Shown: positions 28,560 through 36,617, counted from the first letter of the stretch. The stretch is 64,000 nucleotides of DNA from Oscillospiraceae bacterium (GCA_017434755.1 JAFRER010000021.1:124001-188000); one strand, 5' to 3'. A program made the numbers and translations. The notes: generated from the letters alone by a model not told the origin.

Positions 28560-29549
28560 TTATCCTCTCTCCTCATCAACGAGCTTGGCAAGACCGCCGA
28601 CGGTCTTTGCGGCGGAAGCCTCGGTCACGGAGATGACCGCGTCAAATTCGTCCTCCAGTCTGGCAACAAGGCCGACGAACAGGACGGACGGTCCCTGCAT
28701 GGAATCAAGGAGAGTATCGGGTCTGATGGACGCCTCGTCCACCTTATAGGTCTTTGCGAACATCTTTCTGAGTTCTTTGAAGGTCTCGGTCTCTTCACCG
28801 GGATCCGCTGCTTCTTCTTTCTTGGCCTCTGCGGCCGGAGCAGCCTCGGGAGCATCCGGATCCACTCCGTCTATGAGTCTGGCAAGGCGGCCGATGGTTT
28901 TTGCGGCGGCGGCTTCGGTGACGGAGAGGATCGCGTCGAACTCATCCTCCAGTCTGGCAACAAGGCCGACGAACTTGACGGACGGACCCTTCATATCGTC
29001 AAGGAGCGTATCGTCCTTGAGTGATTCCTCTTCGACTCCGTAGGTCTGGGCAAAGAGCTTCTTCAGGGCTGCGAAAGTCCCGCTGACAACAGCAGCCACG
29101 GAGGCGGCGTCAGTTGTTTTGACCGGATTGCCGTCAGCATCGATGGGATCGATGGCAAACACACAGGTCTTGTAGCCGTTCATCTGGACGATGTCCATAT
29201 GTACGGGATACGGAAGATGCGCTCTCACATAGGCCGCGTTCTGACGGGTAATGCCGCGGATCATGACATTCCTCTCAGGACCTTCCGCAGTCTTCACCCA
29301 GGCATAGGCATAGGGTTCGAGGTGCTTGTATGCGGGCTTGAGGCTCATGGCGGTGGGGATGATCAGCTGGACAATCTCGCCCTTTCCGCTCATCTCACAC
29401 CACTCGGTCTCCATTGCACCGCAGGCGTTGCAGGCATAGACAGGAGGCCATTCCACATTGCCGCATACCGGGCACTTGCGGCCAAGGACCTTCCCCTCTT
29501 CAAGCGCCTCGTAATATGTCTTGACAAGTCTTTCAAGTTTGATAGCCAT
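28560..29549 (-). CDS. DUF35 OB-fold/zinc-ribbon protein fused to two acyl-carrier-like domains (module A)
   Basis: 329 residues. Residues 1-140 are a DUF35 protein: rubredoxin-like zinc knuckle C26-x2-C29 / C40-x2-C43 and an OB fold. Two tandem acyl-carrier-like domains follow (about 155-228 and 255-328), each with GPS-V-x-F-VGLVARLEDEF; S190 and S288 sit where carrier proteins carry phosphopantetheine, but the preceding Asp of the usual DSL is Pro. DUF35 proteins (such as PhlB or ChsH2) pair with thiolase-like subunits and stabilise acyl-CoA or polyketide intermediates. The gene starts 18 bases after the thiolase-like gene. The two carrier domains share a 30-bp identical DNA stretch, so the duplication is recent. 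Confidence 0.82.
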   Translation of the reverse strand: MAIKLERLVKTYYEALEEGKVLGRKCPVCGNVEWPPVYACNACGAMETEWCEMSGKGEIVQLIIPTAMSLKPAYKHLEPYAYAWVKTAEGPERNVMIRGITRQNAAYVRAHLPYPVHMDIVQMNGYKTCVFAIDPIDADGNPVKTTDAASVAAVVSGTFAALKKLFAQTYGVEEESLKDDTLLDDMKGPSVKFVGLVARLEDEFDAILSVTEAAAAKTIGRLARLIDGVDPDAPEAAPAAEAKKEEAADPGEETETFKELRKMFAKTYKVDEASIRPDTLLDSMQGPSVLFVGLVARLEDEFDAVISVTEASAAKTVGGLAKLVDEERG

Positions 29550-29567
29550 ATCGATTCCTCTCCTTTC

Positions 29568-30860
29568 TCAGTCTTTTTCCCGGATGATCACGGCACATAC
29601 ATTCTGGCCGCCGCCGAATCCGCGCAGGAAGACTGTCTTCGGGGCCTTCTTGATCTGATGGTCTTCCGCTTTTCCTCTGATCTGGAGAACAGCATCATAA
29701 AAGTCCGCAAGACCGGATGCCGCATGTGCATGTCCGAATGCGCAGCGTCCGCCGTTGGGGTTGATGGGCTTGTCGCCGTCGAATCTGGTACGGTCTTCCA
29801 TGACGTACTTCCACGCCTGATTCTCGGGGATGTATCCGGCAAGCTCGGAGGCGATGAGCTGAGAGGTGATGATAAAGTCATTGATGTACATGAGATCTAT
29901 GTCATCTCCGGAAAGGCCGGTGATGTTATAGACCTGACGGCAGGCCTCCCGGGTGGCGTCTATCTCAAGGATCGGGTTGCTGGCTTCGAGAGTGGCGTTA
30001 CCGGCTCCGAGGATCTCGATGGGTTTATTCTTGGTGAATTTCTCGGCAAGATCGGTAGCGCAGAGAACAAGGCAGGTGGCGCCGTCGCACTTGTGCTCAA
30101 GACCGGAAATACGCTGGGCCTGACCGACCTTCGGATTGAGCTCGGACTGCATGTATTCCATGACATCGTCATAGCCGGCTTCCTTGGCCTCTTCCTGATA
30201 GGTCTTGTGGTCTATCGCAAGAGGATTGTTCTTTGAATTCTCGCGGGCAATGATGGCGAGTTTGCAGAGAGCCTTGTCGATCTGGTCGTCTGTCAGCCCG
30301 GCTTTCGTCTGATACCACACGGCACCGTAGTCATGACCGACGTTTGCAAGCAGATGTCTGGTATAAGCGTTGTCCGTGAGCCATTCCGTGGAGCGCTGGA
30401 ATTCTTCGAACGGGAAGCTGTGCCTGATATAAGCGGGCTTCCCCTGCTCGGCAAGCGCGTCGCCGAAATCGATGCCGCCGGTAAGAACGATGTCATATTT
30501 GCCGGAGGCAATCGCCTGTGCAGCGATATCTACTGCGAGGTAACCCGTGCAGCATGCCTCGGAATGGTGGAGGGAGGCCTTTCCTCTCATACCGAACCAC
30601 TCAGCGACCTGCATGTTCGGTGTAAGGTAGTTGCTGCCGTTTAGGGGACTTGCACTTCCATGGAAATAAAACTGCACGTCTTTCGGGGTAACGCCGGCGT
30701 CTTCCATCGCTTTAAGGGCGGCATAGCCGAAGAGTTCACCATCGGTTAGGCCTTCTGTTTCCGGATTTTTCAGTTCTTCCATAAACGGAGTGCATCCCAC
30801 GCCGATTATGGATACAGAACGCCCGTACTTGTTGGGATTGGTCTGATTGAACGGGTTCAT
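29568..30860 (-). CDS. Thiolase-like enzyme (module A, PhlC/SCP-x-like)
   Basis: 430 residues. Thiolase fold with nucleophile C103 (SEACCTGY, aligned to the CxSG block), then IVLTGG, and His377 in CAFGHAHAASG. The C-terminal second cysteine of degradative thiolases is absent: the block reads GFGGGQN (414-420). This pattern is that of SCP-x/PhlC-type or acyltransferase members that work with a DUF35 partner. GGAGG precedes the ATG. It sits between pta (13 bases) and the DUF35-carrier gene. Likely chemistry is acyl transfer to or from a carbon atom using CoA or carrier thioesters; substrate unknown. Confidence 0.85.
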   Translation of the reverse strand: MNPFNQTNPNKYGRSVSIIGVGCTPFMEELKNPETEGLTDGELFGYAALKAMEDAGVTPKDVQFYFHGSASPLNGSNYLTPNMQVAEWFGMRGKASLHHSEACCTGYLAVDIAAQAIASGKYDIVLTGGIDFGDALAEQGKPAYIRHSFPFEEFQRSTEWLTDNAYTRHLLANVGHDYGAVWYQTKAGLTDDQIDKALCKLAIIARENSKNNPLAIDHKTYQEEAKEAGYDDVMEYMQSELNPKVGQAQRISGLEHKCDGATCLVLCATDLAEKFTKNKPIEILGAGNATLEASNPILEIDATREACRQVYNITGLSGDDIDLMYINDFIITSQLIASELAGYIPENQAWKYVMEDRTRFDGDKPINPNGGRCAFGHAHAASGLADFYDAVLQIRGKAEDHQIKKAPKTVFLRGFGGGQNVCAVIIREKD

Positions 30861-30873
30861 TGATTATCCTCCA

Positions 30874-31890
30874 TCAAAAATTATTCAGCTTTTTCTGGCT
30901 CTGGGCACGGACGGCGGCCATCACGATATTGCCCACGAGCTCTGTTACGGGAGCGCTCCTGGAGCAGTCACACACGATCTTCCGGAAGCCCTGCAGCAGG
31001 GGGCCGTAAGCATCGGCATGGGAGAAGAACTGAACGAGCTTTACGCCGATATTTCCAACGTTCAGATCCGGCCAGATAACGATATTCGCCTTGCCGGCGA
31101 CCTCGCTCTCCCTTTTGACCTTCTTCGCCGCTACACGTGGATCGATGGCGGCATCGAGCTGGAATTCACCGTCTATCTTGTATTCGGGTCGGATCTCGCG
31201 GGCAATGGCAAGCGCCTGGCGGACCTTGTCCACGAGCGGGCTTTCCGCAGAACCGTCCGTGGAGTAGGAGAGCATCGCACATCTGGGATCCCAATCGAGC
31301 AGAGCCTTTACCGTATCGCATGCGGCAATGGCAATAGAAGCGAGCTCTTCCGGACTCGGGTTCACGCAGACCGCGGAATCGCCGAAGCAGAGCAGGTCTC
31401 CTTCGGAGCCGTTGAAACCGGGAATCTTCGCAATGCCGACGGAGGACGGTGTGATGATGCCGTCTTCCAGACCGATGATGAGCATACCTGCCTGGATGAC
31501 ATCGCCGGTGGTATGAGTCATGCCGGCGAACATCGCGTCCACTTTTCCTACCGCGAGCAGGTACAGAGCCGGGAACATGGGATCTCTGGCGGCTCTCTTG
31601 CCAAGAGCTTTCTCGGAAAGCATCTCGTTCATGGGGGCATACTGGGCAATGAGGGCGGCAAGTGCAGCCTCATCGGTAGTGTCGAAGTACTCCATGCCTT
31701 CGAGACTGATGCCGAAGTCCTCCGCAGCCTTGCAGATCTCCGCTTTGTTTCCTACAAGCACGGGAACGATCAGCCCTTTCTCACAGCATTCCTTTGCCGC
31801 CTGAAGGATCTTCTCGTCCGTTGCCTCCGGAAAGGCGATTCTCTGCGGATCTTCCGCAGCACGGGCATAGACTTTTTCCATGATATCCAT
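30874..31890 (-). CDS. pta: Phosphate acetyltransferase
   Basis: 338 residues, the short form without the N-terminal DRTGG domain. It interconverts acetyl-CoA and acetyl phosphate. Family blocks: RIAFPEATDEKIL at the start, FAGMTHTTGDVIQAG, MLSYSTDGSAESPLVDKV and the C-terminal VWPDLNVGNIGVKLVQ-like region. Phosphotransbutyrylase is the closest alternative, but ML-S-ST-GS favours Pta. First gene of module A; the ATG is 12 bases from AAGGAG, a slightly long spacing. In context it could convert acetyl-CoA released by the thiolase-like enzyme to acetyl phosphate. Confidence 0.88.
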   Translation of the reverse strand: MDIMEKVYARAAEDPQRIAFPEATDEKILQAAKECCEKGLIVPVLVGNKAEICKAAEDFGISLEGMEYFDTTDEAALAALIAQYAPMNEMLSEKALGKRAARDPMFPALYLLAVGKVDAMFAGMTHTTGDVIQAGMLIIGLEDGIITPSSVGIAKIPGFNGSEGDLLCFGDSAVCVNPSPEELASIAIAACDTVKALLDWDPRCAMLSYSTDGSAESPLVDKVRQALAIAREIRPEYKIDGEFQLDAAIDPRVAAKKVKRESEVAGKANIVIWPDLNVGNIGVKLVQFFSHADAYGPLLQGFRKIVCDCSRSAPVTELVGNIVMAAVRAQSQKKLNNF

Positions 31891-31947
31891 AAAGCGTTCA
31901 TTCTCCTTGTTTTGTTGTATCTTTTTTCGGGAATATTTAACAGATTT

Positions 31948-31976
31948 ATTTTAAATAATCCGCAGAAACTTGTCAA
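31948..31976 (-). promoter_or_regulatory. Promoter of the pta-thiolase-DUF35 operon
   Basis: Minus strand: TTGACA (31971-31976), 17 bases, TAAAAT (31948-31953), 58 bases upstream of the pta start. Confidence 0.88.
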
Positions 31977-32077
31977 GGAATATGTCCCTTTCAAAGGCCG
32001 TGTTCACGTCTTTTTTCAATATGTTCCCCGTTTTTTCCTCCCGCGCGGAGCCTGTTCTCTGCGGTTAGCATAATCCT

Positions 32078-32806
32078 TCAGCCGGAGCGGAAGCGCTTCC
32101 GATATTCAGTCGGCAGAAGATGATACCGCTCCCGGAAGGCGGCGGAAAACCGGCTGGAGCTGTCATATCCTACGGCAGCCGCGATATCCGTGACGCTCTC
32201 ATCGCTCCGGACAAGCATCTCCGCCGCTTTTTCAAGCCGGTGCTCCTTCATGTGCGCTGCAAGGGAATCTCCGTAGACCTCCTTGAATACCTCCTTGATC
32301 GTGGTGGCGTTCATAAGGTATTTTTTAGACAGCTCCTCTATGGTGATCCTCGTTCCGGGGTCCCGGAGCATATCGTCATGGATCCTCCTCACCACGGCTA
32401 TCTGCTCCATCGTGGCGTTCAGGCGGGTCTTCTCCTCCGCCTCCGTATCGGGACAGGAGATCTCCAGCACATTTTCGATGGCTTCATGCAGGAGCCTGCA
32501 GGCCGGAGTCTCCGCGGCGCGGTAATAGACTTCCTTCCCCTCACGCCTCGTCACAAGAAGTCCGGCCTCCTTGAGAAGACGCAGATGATGCGAGAGGGCG
32601 GGACTGGACATCCCCGTCAGTTCCGCCAGACCGATCACGCATTCTTCGCAGTGGCAGAGCAGCCAGAAGATCCGCACCCTGCTGGCATCGTCCAGCAGGC
32701 GGAATATGTCGGCTACGGCGGTAAAGTCCCCGCCTCTGGTAAGCTGCTGTTTCAGAAGATCTTCGGTCTTTTCCTTTTCATGGCTGCAAGGATGTGCATT
32801 TTCCAT
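32078..32806 (-). CDS. ArsR-AraC fusion transcriptional regulator
   Basis: 242 residues. N-terminal ArsR-type winged helix (about 28-115): LLDDASRVRIFWLL, then CHCEEC (51-56) and the recognition helix SSPALSHHLRLLKEAGLL. C-terminal AraC-type double helix-turn-helix (about 140-240): TIEELSKKYLMNATTIKEVFKEVYG and VTDIAAAVGYDSSSRFSAAFRE. The Cys/His-rich N-terminus (ENAHPCSHE) plus CHCEEC could bind metal or sense thiols. It is the gene upstream of pta on the same strand and probably controls itself and module A. GGGGAG precedes the ATG. Confidence 0.85.
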   Translation of the reverse strand: MENAHPCSHEKEKTEDLLKQQLTRGGDFTAVADIFRLLDDASRVRIFWLLCHCEECVIGLAELTGMSSPALSHHLRLLKEAGLLVTRREGKEVYYRAAETPACRLLHEAIENVLEISCPDTEAEEKTRLNATMEQIAVVRRIHDDMLRDPGTRITIEELSKKYLMNATTIKEVFKEVYGDSLAAHMKEHRLEKAAEMLVRSDESVTDIAAAVGYDSSSRFSAAFRERYHLLPTEYRKRFRSG

Positions 32807-32883
32807 GATCCCTTCTCCCCTTCAAGTGCTCTGTTTCGTTTATAAAACCATTCGTATAACTGTTGCCATCCTCGGATATATCT

Positions 32884-32921
32884 ATTATACCCGTTCCATC
32901 AGATTAAACAAGTGCTTAATC
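32884..32921 (-). promoter_or_regulatory. Promoter and dyad operator of the ArsR-AraC regulator
   Basis: Minus strand: TTGTTT (32906-32911), 16 bases, TATAAT (32884-32889). A perfect dyad GATTAA-N8-TTAATC (32902-32921) covers the -35 box. ArsR-family operators are AT-rich dyads at such positions, so autoregulation is likely. Confidence 0.6.
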
Positions 32922-32950
32922 GTTTTCATGTGTTATCCTTATATCTCAGT

Positions 32951-32981
32951 AAAAGAACGCCGGCAGGACCGGCGTTCTTTT
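32951..32981. terminator. Bidirectional terminator after the SLOG-protein gene
   Basis: AAAAGAACGCCGG (32951-32963), loop CAGGA, CCGGCGTTCTTTT (32969-32981). It overlaps the stop codon of the minus-strand gene and probably ends the long C-glycoside operon. Confidence 0.92.
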
Positions 32982-33465
32982 ACTCAATGCCTCTTAGCTC
33001 GAGGCCTTCTTTTTTCGCATATTGAATGGTCAGGGCAGTTCCGCCCGGTTCTCCGTTGAAGACCGCTATCACCCTTCTGCTGTGATCCACCATCCAGCGG
33101 TCTCTTGCATGATAGACACCTCTTGTATAATTCTCCGAAAGGATCTCGGCGTGATTGCAGCCGGCCATGAGTTCTGCGTATTTCATCTTCCACTCATGCG
33201 GGAAGTATCTTTCCTGTCCCGGATACGGAACAGCGGCGACCAGGCGAATGTCCGGGTGTTCCTCCTTCAGTCTGAGAACAGCCTCCCCCGCCCAGATGTC
33301 GACACCCATCGCCATACCGGTGATGAAAGATCTGTATCCGTCTGCATAGGCCTGCCGTATCGCGCGTTCGAGCCCCTCGCGCACCTCCTGTTCAGTCTGG
33401 TGCAGCTTCTGAGGCCTGTGCCCGGTAAAGCAGCAGGTAATGTCTCTGTCTTCAAAGCTCAGCAT
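32980..33465 (-). CDS. SLOG-family (YpsA/DUF1273-like) protein
   Basis: 161 residues. Rossmann-like SLOG fold: CCFTGHRPQKL at the start, FITGMAMGVDIWAGEAVLRL, and a C-terminal DRWMVDHSRRVIAVFNGEPGGTALTI block. SLOG proteins bind nucleotides or NAD-related ligands; YpsA affects cell division in Bacillus, but its biochemical role is open. It begins 19 bases after the YbaK gene. The ribosome binding site (AGGAAGGA) is about 12 bases from the ATG, which is long. Confidence 0.85.
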   Translation of the reverse strand: MLSFEDRDITCCFTGHRPQKLHQTEQEVREGLERAIRQAYADGYRSFITGMAMGVDIWAGEAVLRLKEEHPDIRLVAAVPYPGQERYFPHEWKMKYAELMAGCNHAEILSENYTRGVYHARDRWMVDHSRRVIAVFNGEPGGTALTIQYAKKEGLELRGIE

Positions 33466-33484
33466 TTCGTTCCGATGTCCTTCC

Positions 33485-33961
33485 TCATGTGAGCTCCGCG
33501 AAACGCAGCGTGATCATCTCAGAAAGCACGTCCGGTGATAATTCCACCTGACACCCGATCTTCCCGGCGCTCACACATACCGTATCGAGCAGAAGAGCAG
33601 ACTCGTCCATAAAAGTCGGAAATTGCTTTTTCATCCCGACCGGAGAACAGCCGCCATGGATATAACCCGTAAGCGGAAGAAGTTCCTTGGCTTTTATCAT
33701 CTCAATGTTCTTCTCTCCGCAGGCAGCGGCGGCCTTTTTCAGATCCAGCTCCTCTTCGACCGGAATGATAAATACATAGTGCTGCTTCGATCTTCCTACC
33801 GTGACAAGCGTTTTGAACACCTTCTCCGGAGCTTCCCCCAGCACGGCAGCGACCTCCGTCCCGCTCACCGCATCGGTATCGCCGTAAAAATGCATGGTAT
33901 AAGCGATCTTTTTGCTGTCGAGAAGCCTCATCACGTTCGTTTTTTCCGCTTTAGCCATCAT
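33485..33961 (-). CDS. ybaK: YbaK/ProX-type aminoacyl-tRNA deacylase
   Basis: 158 residues from ATG 33961 (GGGAG 5 bases upstream; ATG 33958 also possible). It hydrolyses Cys-tRNA(Pro) in known homologues. Blocks: VFKTLVTVG, YVFIIPVEEELDLKKAA, GYIHGGCSPVGMKKQFPTFMDESA and VSAGKIGCQVELSPDVL, all as in YbaK. It follows the decarboxylase gene by 27 bases and may ride on the same transcript without a link to its job. Confidence 0.92.
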   Translation of the reverse strand: MMAKAEKTNVMRLLDSKKIAYTMHFYGDTDAVSGTEVAAVLGEAPEKVFKTLVTVGRSKQHYVFIIPVEEELDLKKAAAACGEKNIEMIKAKELLPLTGYIHGGCSPVGMKKQFPTFMDESALLLDTVCVSAGKIGCQVELSPDVLSEMITLRFAELT

Positions 33962-33988
33962 GAACACTCCCGTTTTATCTGATTGGGA

Positions 33989-34990
33989 TCACAGTTTCAG
34001 CAGTTCCTTTGCATTGTCAAAGCAGATCATCTGCTTATACCTTTCCGGGATGTCGGCATTTTCTATAAAATCCGATGCCTCCGCGCATTCCTCGAACGGA
34101 TAGTCGACCGCAAAGAGTATCCTTTCGGGTCCGAGAACTTCCGCGGCACATTTCAGTGCAGGCACGGAAAAATTGCCGCTGGTGGTGATCCATACATTAT
34201 TACGGAAATAATCGGTCGGCGACTTTTTGAGCTTCACACGCTGTTTTATCTCATCCGGTCCTCCGCCGCTGACTGCCTTGGCCCAGTGAGATTGAAAGCG
34301 CCAAAGTCCGTATGGTATGTTTTCGCCAAGGTGGCCGACTATCAGTTTAGCCTCCGGGAAAGCGTCGAAGATCCCGCTCAATACGATCCTCAAGGCCATG
34401 GTGCCGGTTTCGATCCCCCAGACCCATGTGGCTCCGCGCATTTCCGGATAGCCTCTGTAAAGCTCGGTCTGTTTCGGATCCGGTTCATTCGGGTGCAGAT
34501 AAATCGGGACATCCAGCGCTGCTGCCGCTTCCCAGACCGGCCAGAATTTCTGTTCGTCGGGATATTCGAAATTCGTGTGGCCATGAATAAGTGCACCTTT
34601 GAACCCGAGTTTTTTCACGCAGCGTTCCAGTTCCGATGCAGCCTCCTTCGGAGCCTGCATCGGCAAGGTGGCAAATCCGGCAAAACGGTCAGGATGTCTT
34701 TGGATGCGCTCATACAGCAGGTCATTTATCCGTTCCGCTTTTTCCACCGCTTCCGAGCTGTCCAGAATACCCTGGACACTTGGAGAGGACGTGCTGACCA
34801 CCTGCTTTGTGATGTCGCACGCGTCCATCTGAGGCAGACGGAAGCTTTCAAAATCGCTAAGAACTCTCACAAGCTGCATTCCGGCTTCTGGATTCTGTTC
34901 GACATCCTGTCCGATGCGTTTTGTCCACGCTTTCCGTATCTCTCCAAGCTCAAAAGTGGAGAAATGTTCCTCTACGGCTATTTTCTTCAT
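33989..34990 (-). CDS. Amidohydrolase-2 family aromatic decarboxylase (gamma-resorcylate decarboxylase-like)
   Basis: 333 residues from ATG 34990, which has GGAGGTG 6 bases upstream; an ATG at 35035 has none. TIM-barrel metal site: E7 and H9 (VEEHF), H166 (YLHPNEP), D296 (FAVDYPFE), with H220 (VGHLGE) as the conserved active-site base. These line up with Glu8, His10, His164 and Asp287 of gamma-resorcylate decarboxylase, and the ITTSGNF and W-x-ET blocks match too. That family removes CO2 from hydroxybenzoates without a cofactor. It starts 103 bases after the deglycosidase alpha gene. A hydrolase role within the same superfamily cannot be excluded. Confidence 0.82.
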   Translation of the reverse strand: MKKIAVEEHFSTFELGEIRKAWTKRIGQDVEQNPEAGMQLVRVLSDFESFRLPQMDACDITKQVVSTSSPSVQGILDSSEAVEKAERINDLLYERIQRHPDRFAGFATLPMQAPKEAASELERCVKKLGFKGALIHGHTNFEYPDEQKFWPVWEAAAALDVPIYLHPNEPDPKQTELYRGYPEMRGATWVWGIETGTMALRIVLSGIFDAFPEAKLIVGHLGENIPYGLWRFQSHWAKAVSGGGPDEIKQRVKLKKSPTDYFRNNVWITTSGNFSVPALKCAAEVLGPERILFAVDYPFEECAEASDFIENADIPERYKQMICFDNAKELLKL

Positions 34991-35093
34991 GTTTGCACCT
35001 CCGCTGCAGATTATAAATCCGTGAAAGCCCGTCATACAGCAGATAAATGTATGTCGGGCTTTCCAGATTGAAAATGTTTTTGCTGTTCAGGAT

Positions 35094-36107
35094 TCAGACA
35101 AGCTCAAAATCGCCGAGAAGTTTTTGGAGCATCTTGTGCTGGAGTTTCAATTCTTCCAGTTCGTAAGAGGTATCCTGCAGATCCGCGTCATTCCAGTAGT
35201 GAGGCTGTCCTTCGAACTCGGACGAGAAGGAACCGTTCCAGCCGATCTCCTTCAGCACACGGATCGGGTTTTCATAATCGATTGCCGTTTCCGTAAGAGT
35301 TTCGGGATCCATCTCATAGAACTTTGCATGAAAGTGGATCAGATACTTGCTGTACTTGCGCAGATACTCCGGATCATTGTAATGCAGACGGCTGTAGCGC
35401 ATGACCAGCCCGCACTCGACCGGGCCGCCGCCCATTGCCTGTACCTGCGGAAGAATGCGCTGGCCTGCTGTTGAATCTTTCTCAAACTCATTGAGGATGA
35501 AATCGATAATCTTGGGATCGCCGCCCTGTTTCAGTGCATTCTTCACCGCGATAGCATTCGGCTTATACATGAAGATGCCGAAGTCCGGCGTAATGCCCAC
35601 ATAGGGGGAATTGACCCTTTCGCACATTTCCAGGAAACGCTGTACCCATGCCGCCTCGAAGTGCATGGGCTGGTGGATCTCCAGTCCCATACGCACGCCG
35701 TAGGTCTCTGCGATAGGAACGGCCGCCTCAACTACTTCCGCCCGAAGCGGACAAAGAACGCGGATATTGTCGAAGCCGAATTTCGCTGCAACGCGTAAAT
35801 CACGCTCGAACTGCTGCAGCTGCTCCTTTTTGGTGAGGATACGGCCCTTGTAGAGCATGGTATCAACGAACGCGTCCATACAGGTCGGGACAGTGCCGTA
35901 TTTTGCCATCAGTTCCTTCCAGTGCTCGACCTCACGGTCAGTGGGGTTATGGCAGTCGGCGCTGATCGGGGTCTGCTCCACCATCAGTTCAATGCCGGTG
36001 GCGTGGAGTTCTTCGGAGACAAAACGCACACAGTCCTCCAGGTTCATATTGCCCTGATAGTAGCTGTCCTGAAAACTGTAAAATGTTACTCCTCTTCTGA
36101 TCGCCAT
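35094..36107 (-). CDS. C-glycoside deglycosidase alpha subunit-like TIM-barrel protein
   Basis: 337 residues, the size of DgpC/CarC alpha subunits. Xylose-isomerase-like TIM barrel with candidate metal ligands E143 and H145 (GLEIHQPM), D175 (TPDFGIF), H258/H260 (HFHAKFYEM) and E297/E299 (SSEFEGQ). In known C-glycoside deglycosidases the alpha/beta complex cleaves the C-C bond between the sugar and aromatic ring of a 3-oxo-C-glycoside by Mn-assisted elimination. The decisive context is the DUF6379 beta subunit gene 18 bases upstream. GGGGGGAG precedes the ATG. Alone it would be called a sugar phosphate isomerase/epimerase. Confidence 0.82.
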   Translation of the reverse strand: MAIRRGVTFYSFQDSYYQGNMNLEDCVRFVSEELHATGIELMVEQTPISADCHNPTDREVEHWKELMAKYGTVPTCMDAFVDTMLYKGRILTKKEQLQQFERDLRVAAKFGFDNIRVLCPLRAEVVEAAVPIAETYGVRMGLEIHQPMHFEAAWVQRFLEMCERVNSPYVGITPDFGIFMYKPNAIAVKNALKQGGDPKIIDFILNEFEKDSTAGQRILPQVQAMGGGPVECGLVMRYSRLHYNDPEYLRKYSKYLIHFHAKFYEMDPETLTETAIDYENPIRVLKEIGWNGSFSSEFEGQPHYWNDADLQDTSYELEELKLQHKMLQKLLGDFELV

Positions 36108-36125
36108 ATAGTACTCCCCCCTTTC

Positions 36126-36521
36126 TCAGTCGCCTGCAACGCTTCCCGTAACCACACAGGAAACAGGACGGGCGCCGCCCATATAGGAGATGCGGATGGC
36201 AACAATAGCTTCCACGCGGTGCCTAGCCATGTAGAATCCGCCCTTGCGCGGAACAAACACGGTGGCTTTTTCACCGAACTCCCAGCGGAGAGTGGTCATG
36301 GTAGCCATCTCATCGAATGTAAAGGTACCATCTTTCGTGGTAAATTTGAGGACTTCCTTCGGATAGACCTCATTATCATACTTGATTGTGATGTCCTCAA
36401 TCAGGCTGAGGCATACACCGCGGTAATAAGGGATCCTCAGTTTGACGTTGAAGCCTACGGCTACGCCGTCCACTACGACGTCTTCAATGTCCTTCGGATC
36501 CAGCATAAGTTTCGGATTCAT
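36126..36521 (-). CDS. C-glycoside deglycosidase beta subunit (DUF6379)
   Basis: 131 residues, all-beta, matching the roughly 15 kDa beta subunit (DgpB/CarB type). Recognisable stretches are VVVDGVAVGFNVKLRIPYYRG, DNEVYPKEVLKF and RWEFGEKATVFV. In the known complexes the beta subunit packs on the alpha barrel and shapes the active site. The ATG lacks a good ribosome binding site (GGCGG at 11 bases) and sits just after a GC-rich hairpin with TTTTATT, so expression may be tuned there. Confidence 0.82.
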   Translation of the reverse strand: MNPKLMLDPKDIEDVVVDGVAVGFNVKLRIPYYRGVCLSLIEDITIKYDNEVYPKEVLKFTTKDGTFTFDEMATMTTLRWEFGEKATVFVPRKGGFYMARHRVEAIVAIRISYMGGARPVSCVVTGSVAGD

Positions 36522-36528
36522 TTTTAAT

Positions 36529-36562
36529 AAAACCGCCGGGTCTGATCTGTCGAGCCCGGCGG
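36529..36562 (-). terminator. Weak terminator or attenuator between the transporter and deglycosidase genes
   Basis: Minus strand: CCGCCGGG, 14-base loop, CCCGGCGG (36533-36562), then TTTTATTAAAA and the beta-subunit ATG. The T-run is short, so partial read-through is expected. Confidence 0.55.
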
Positions 36563-36617
36563 CGTCCTTTCATAAGACTCTTTTTTGTTTTCAGCGAATC
36601 AGGCAGCCAGCGATCTG

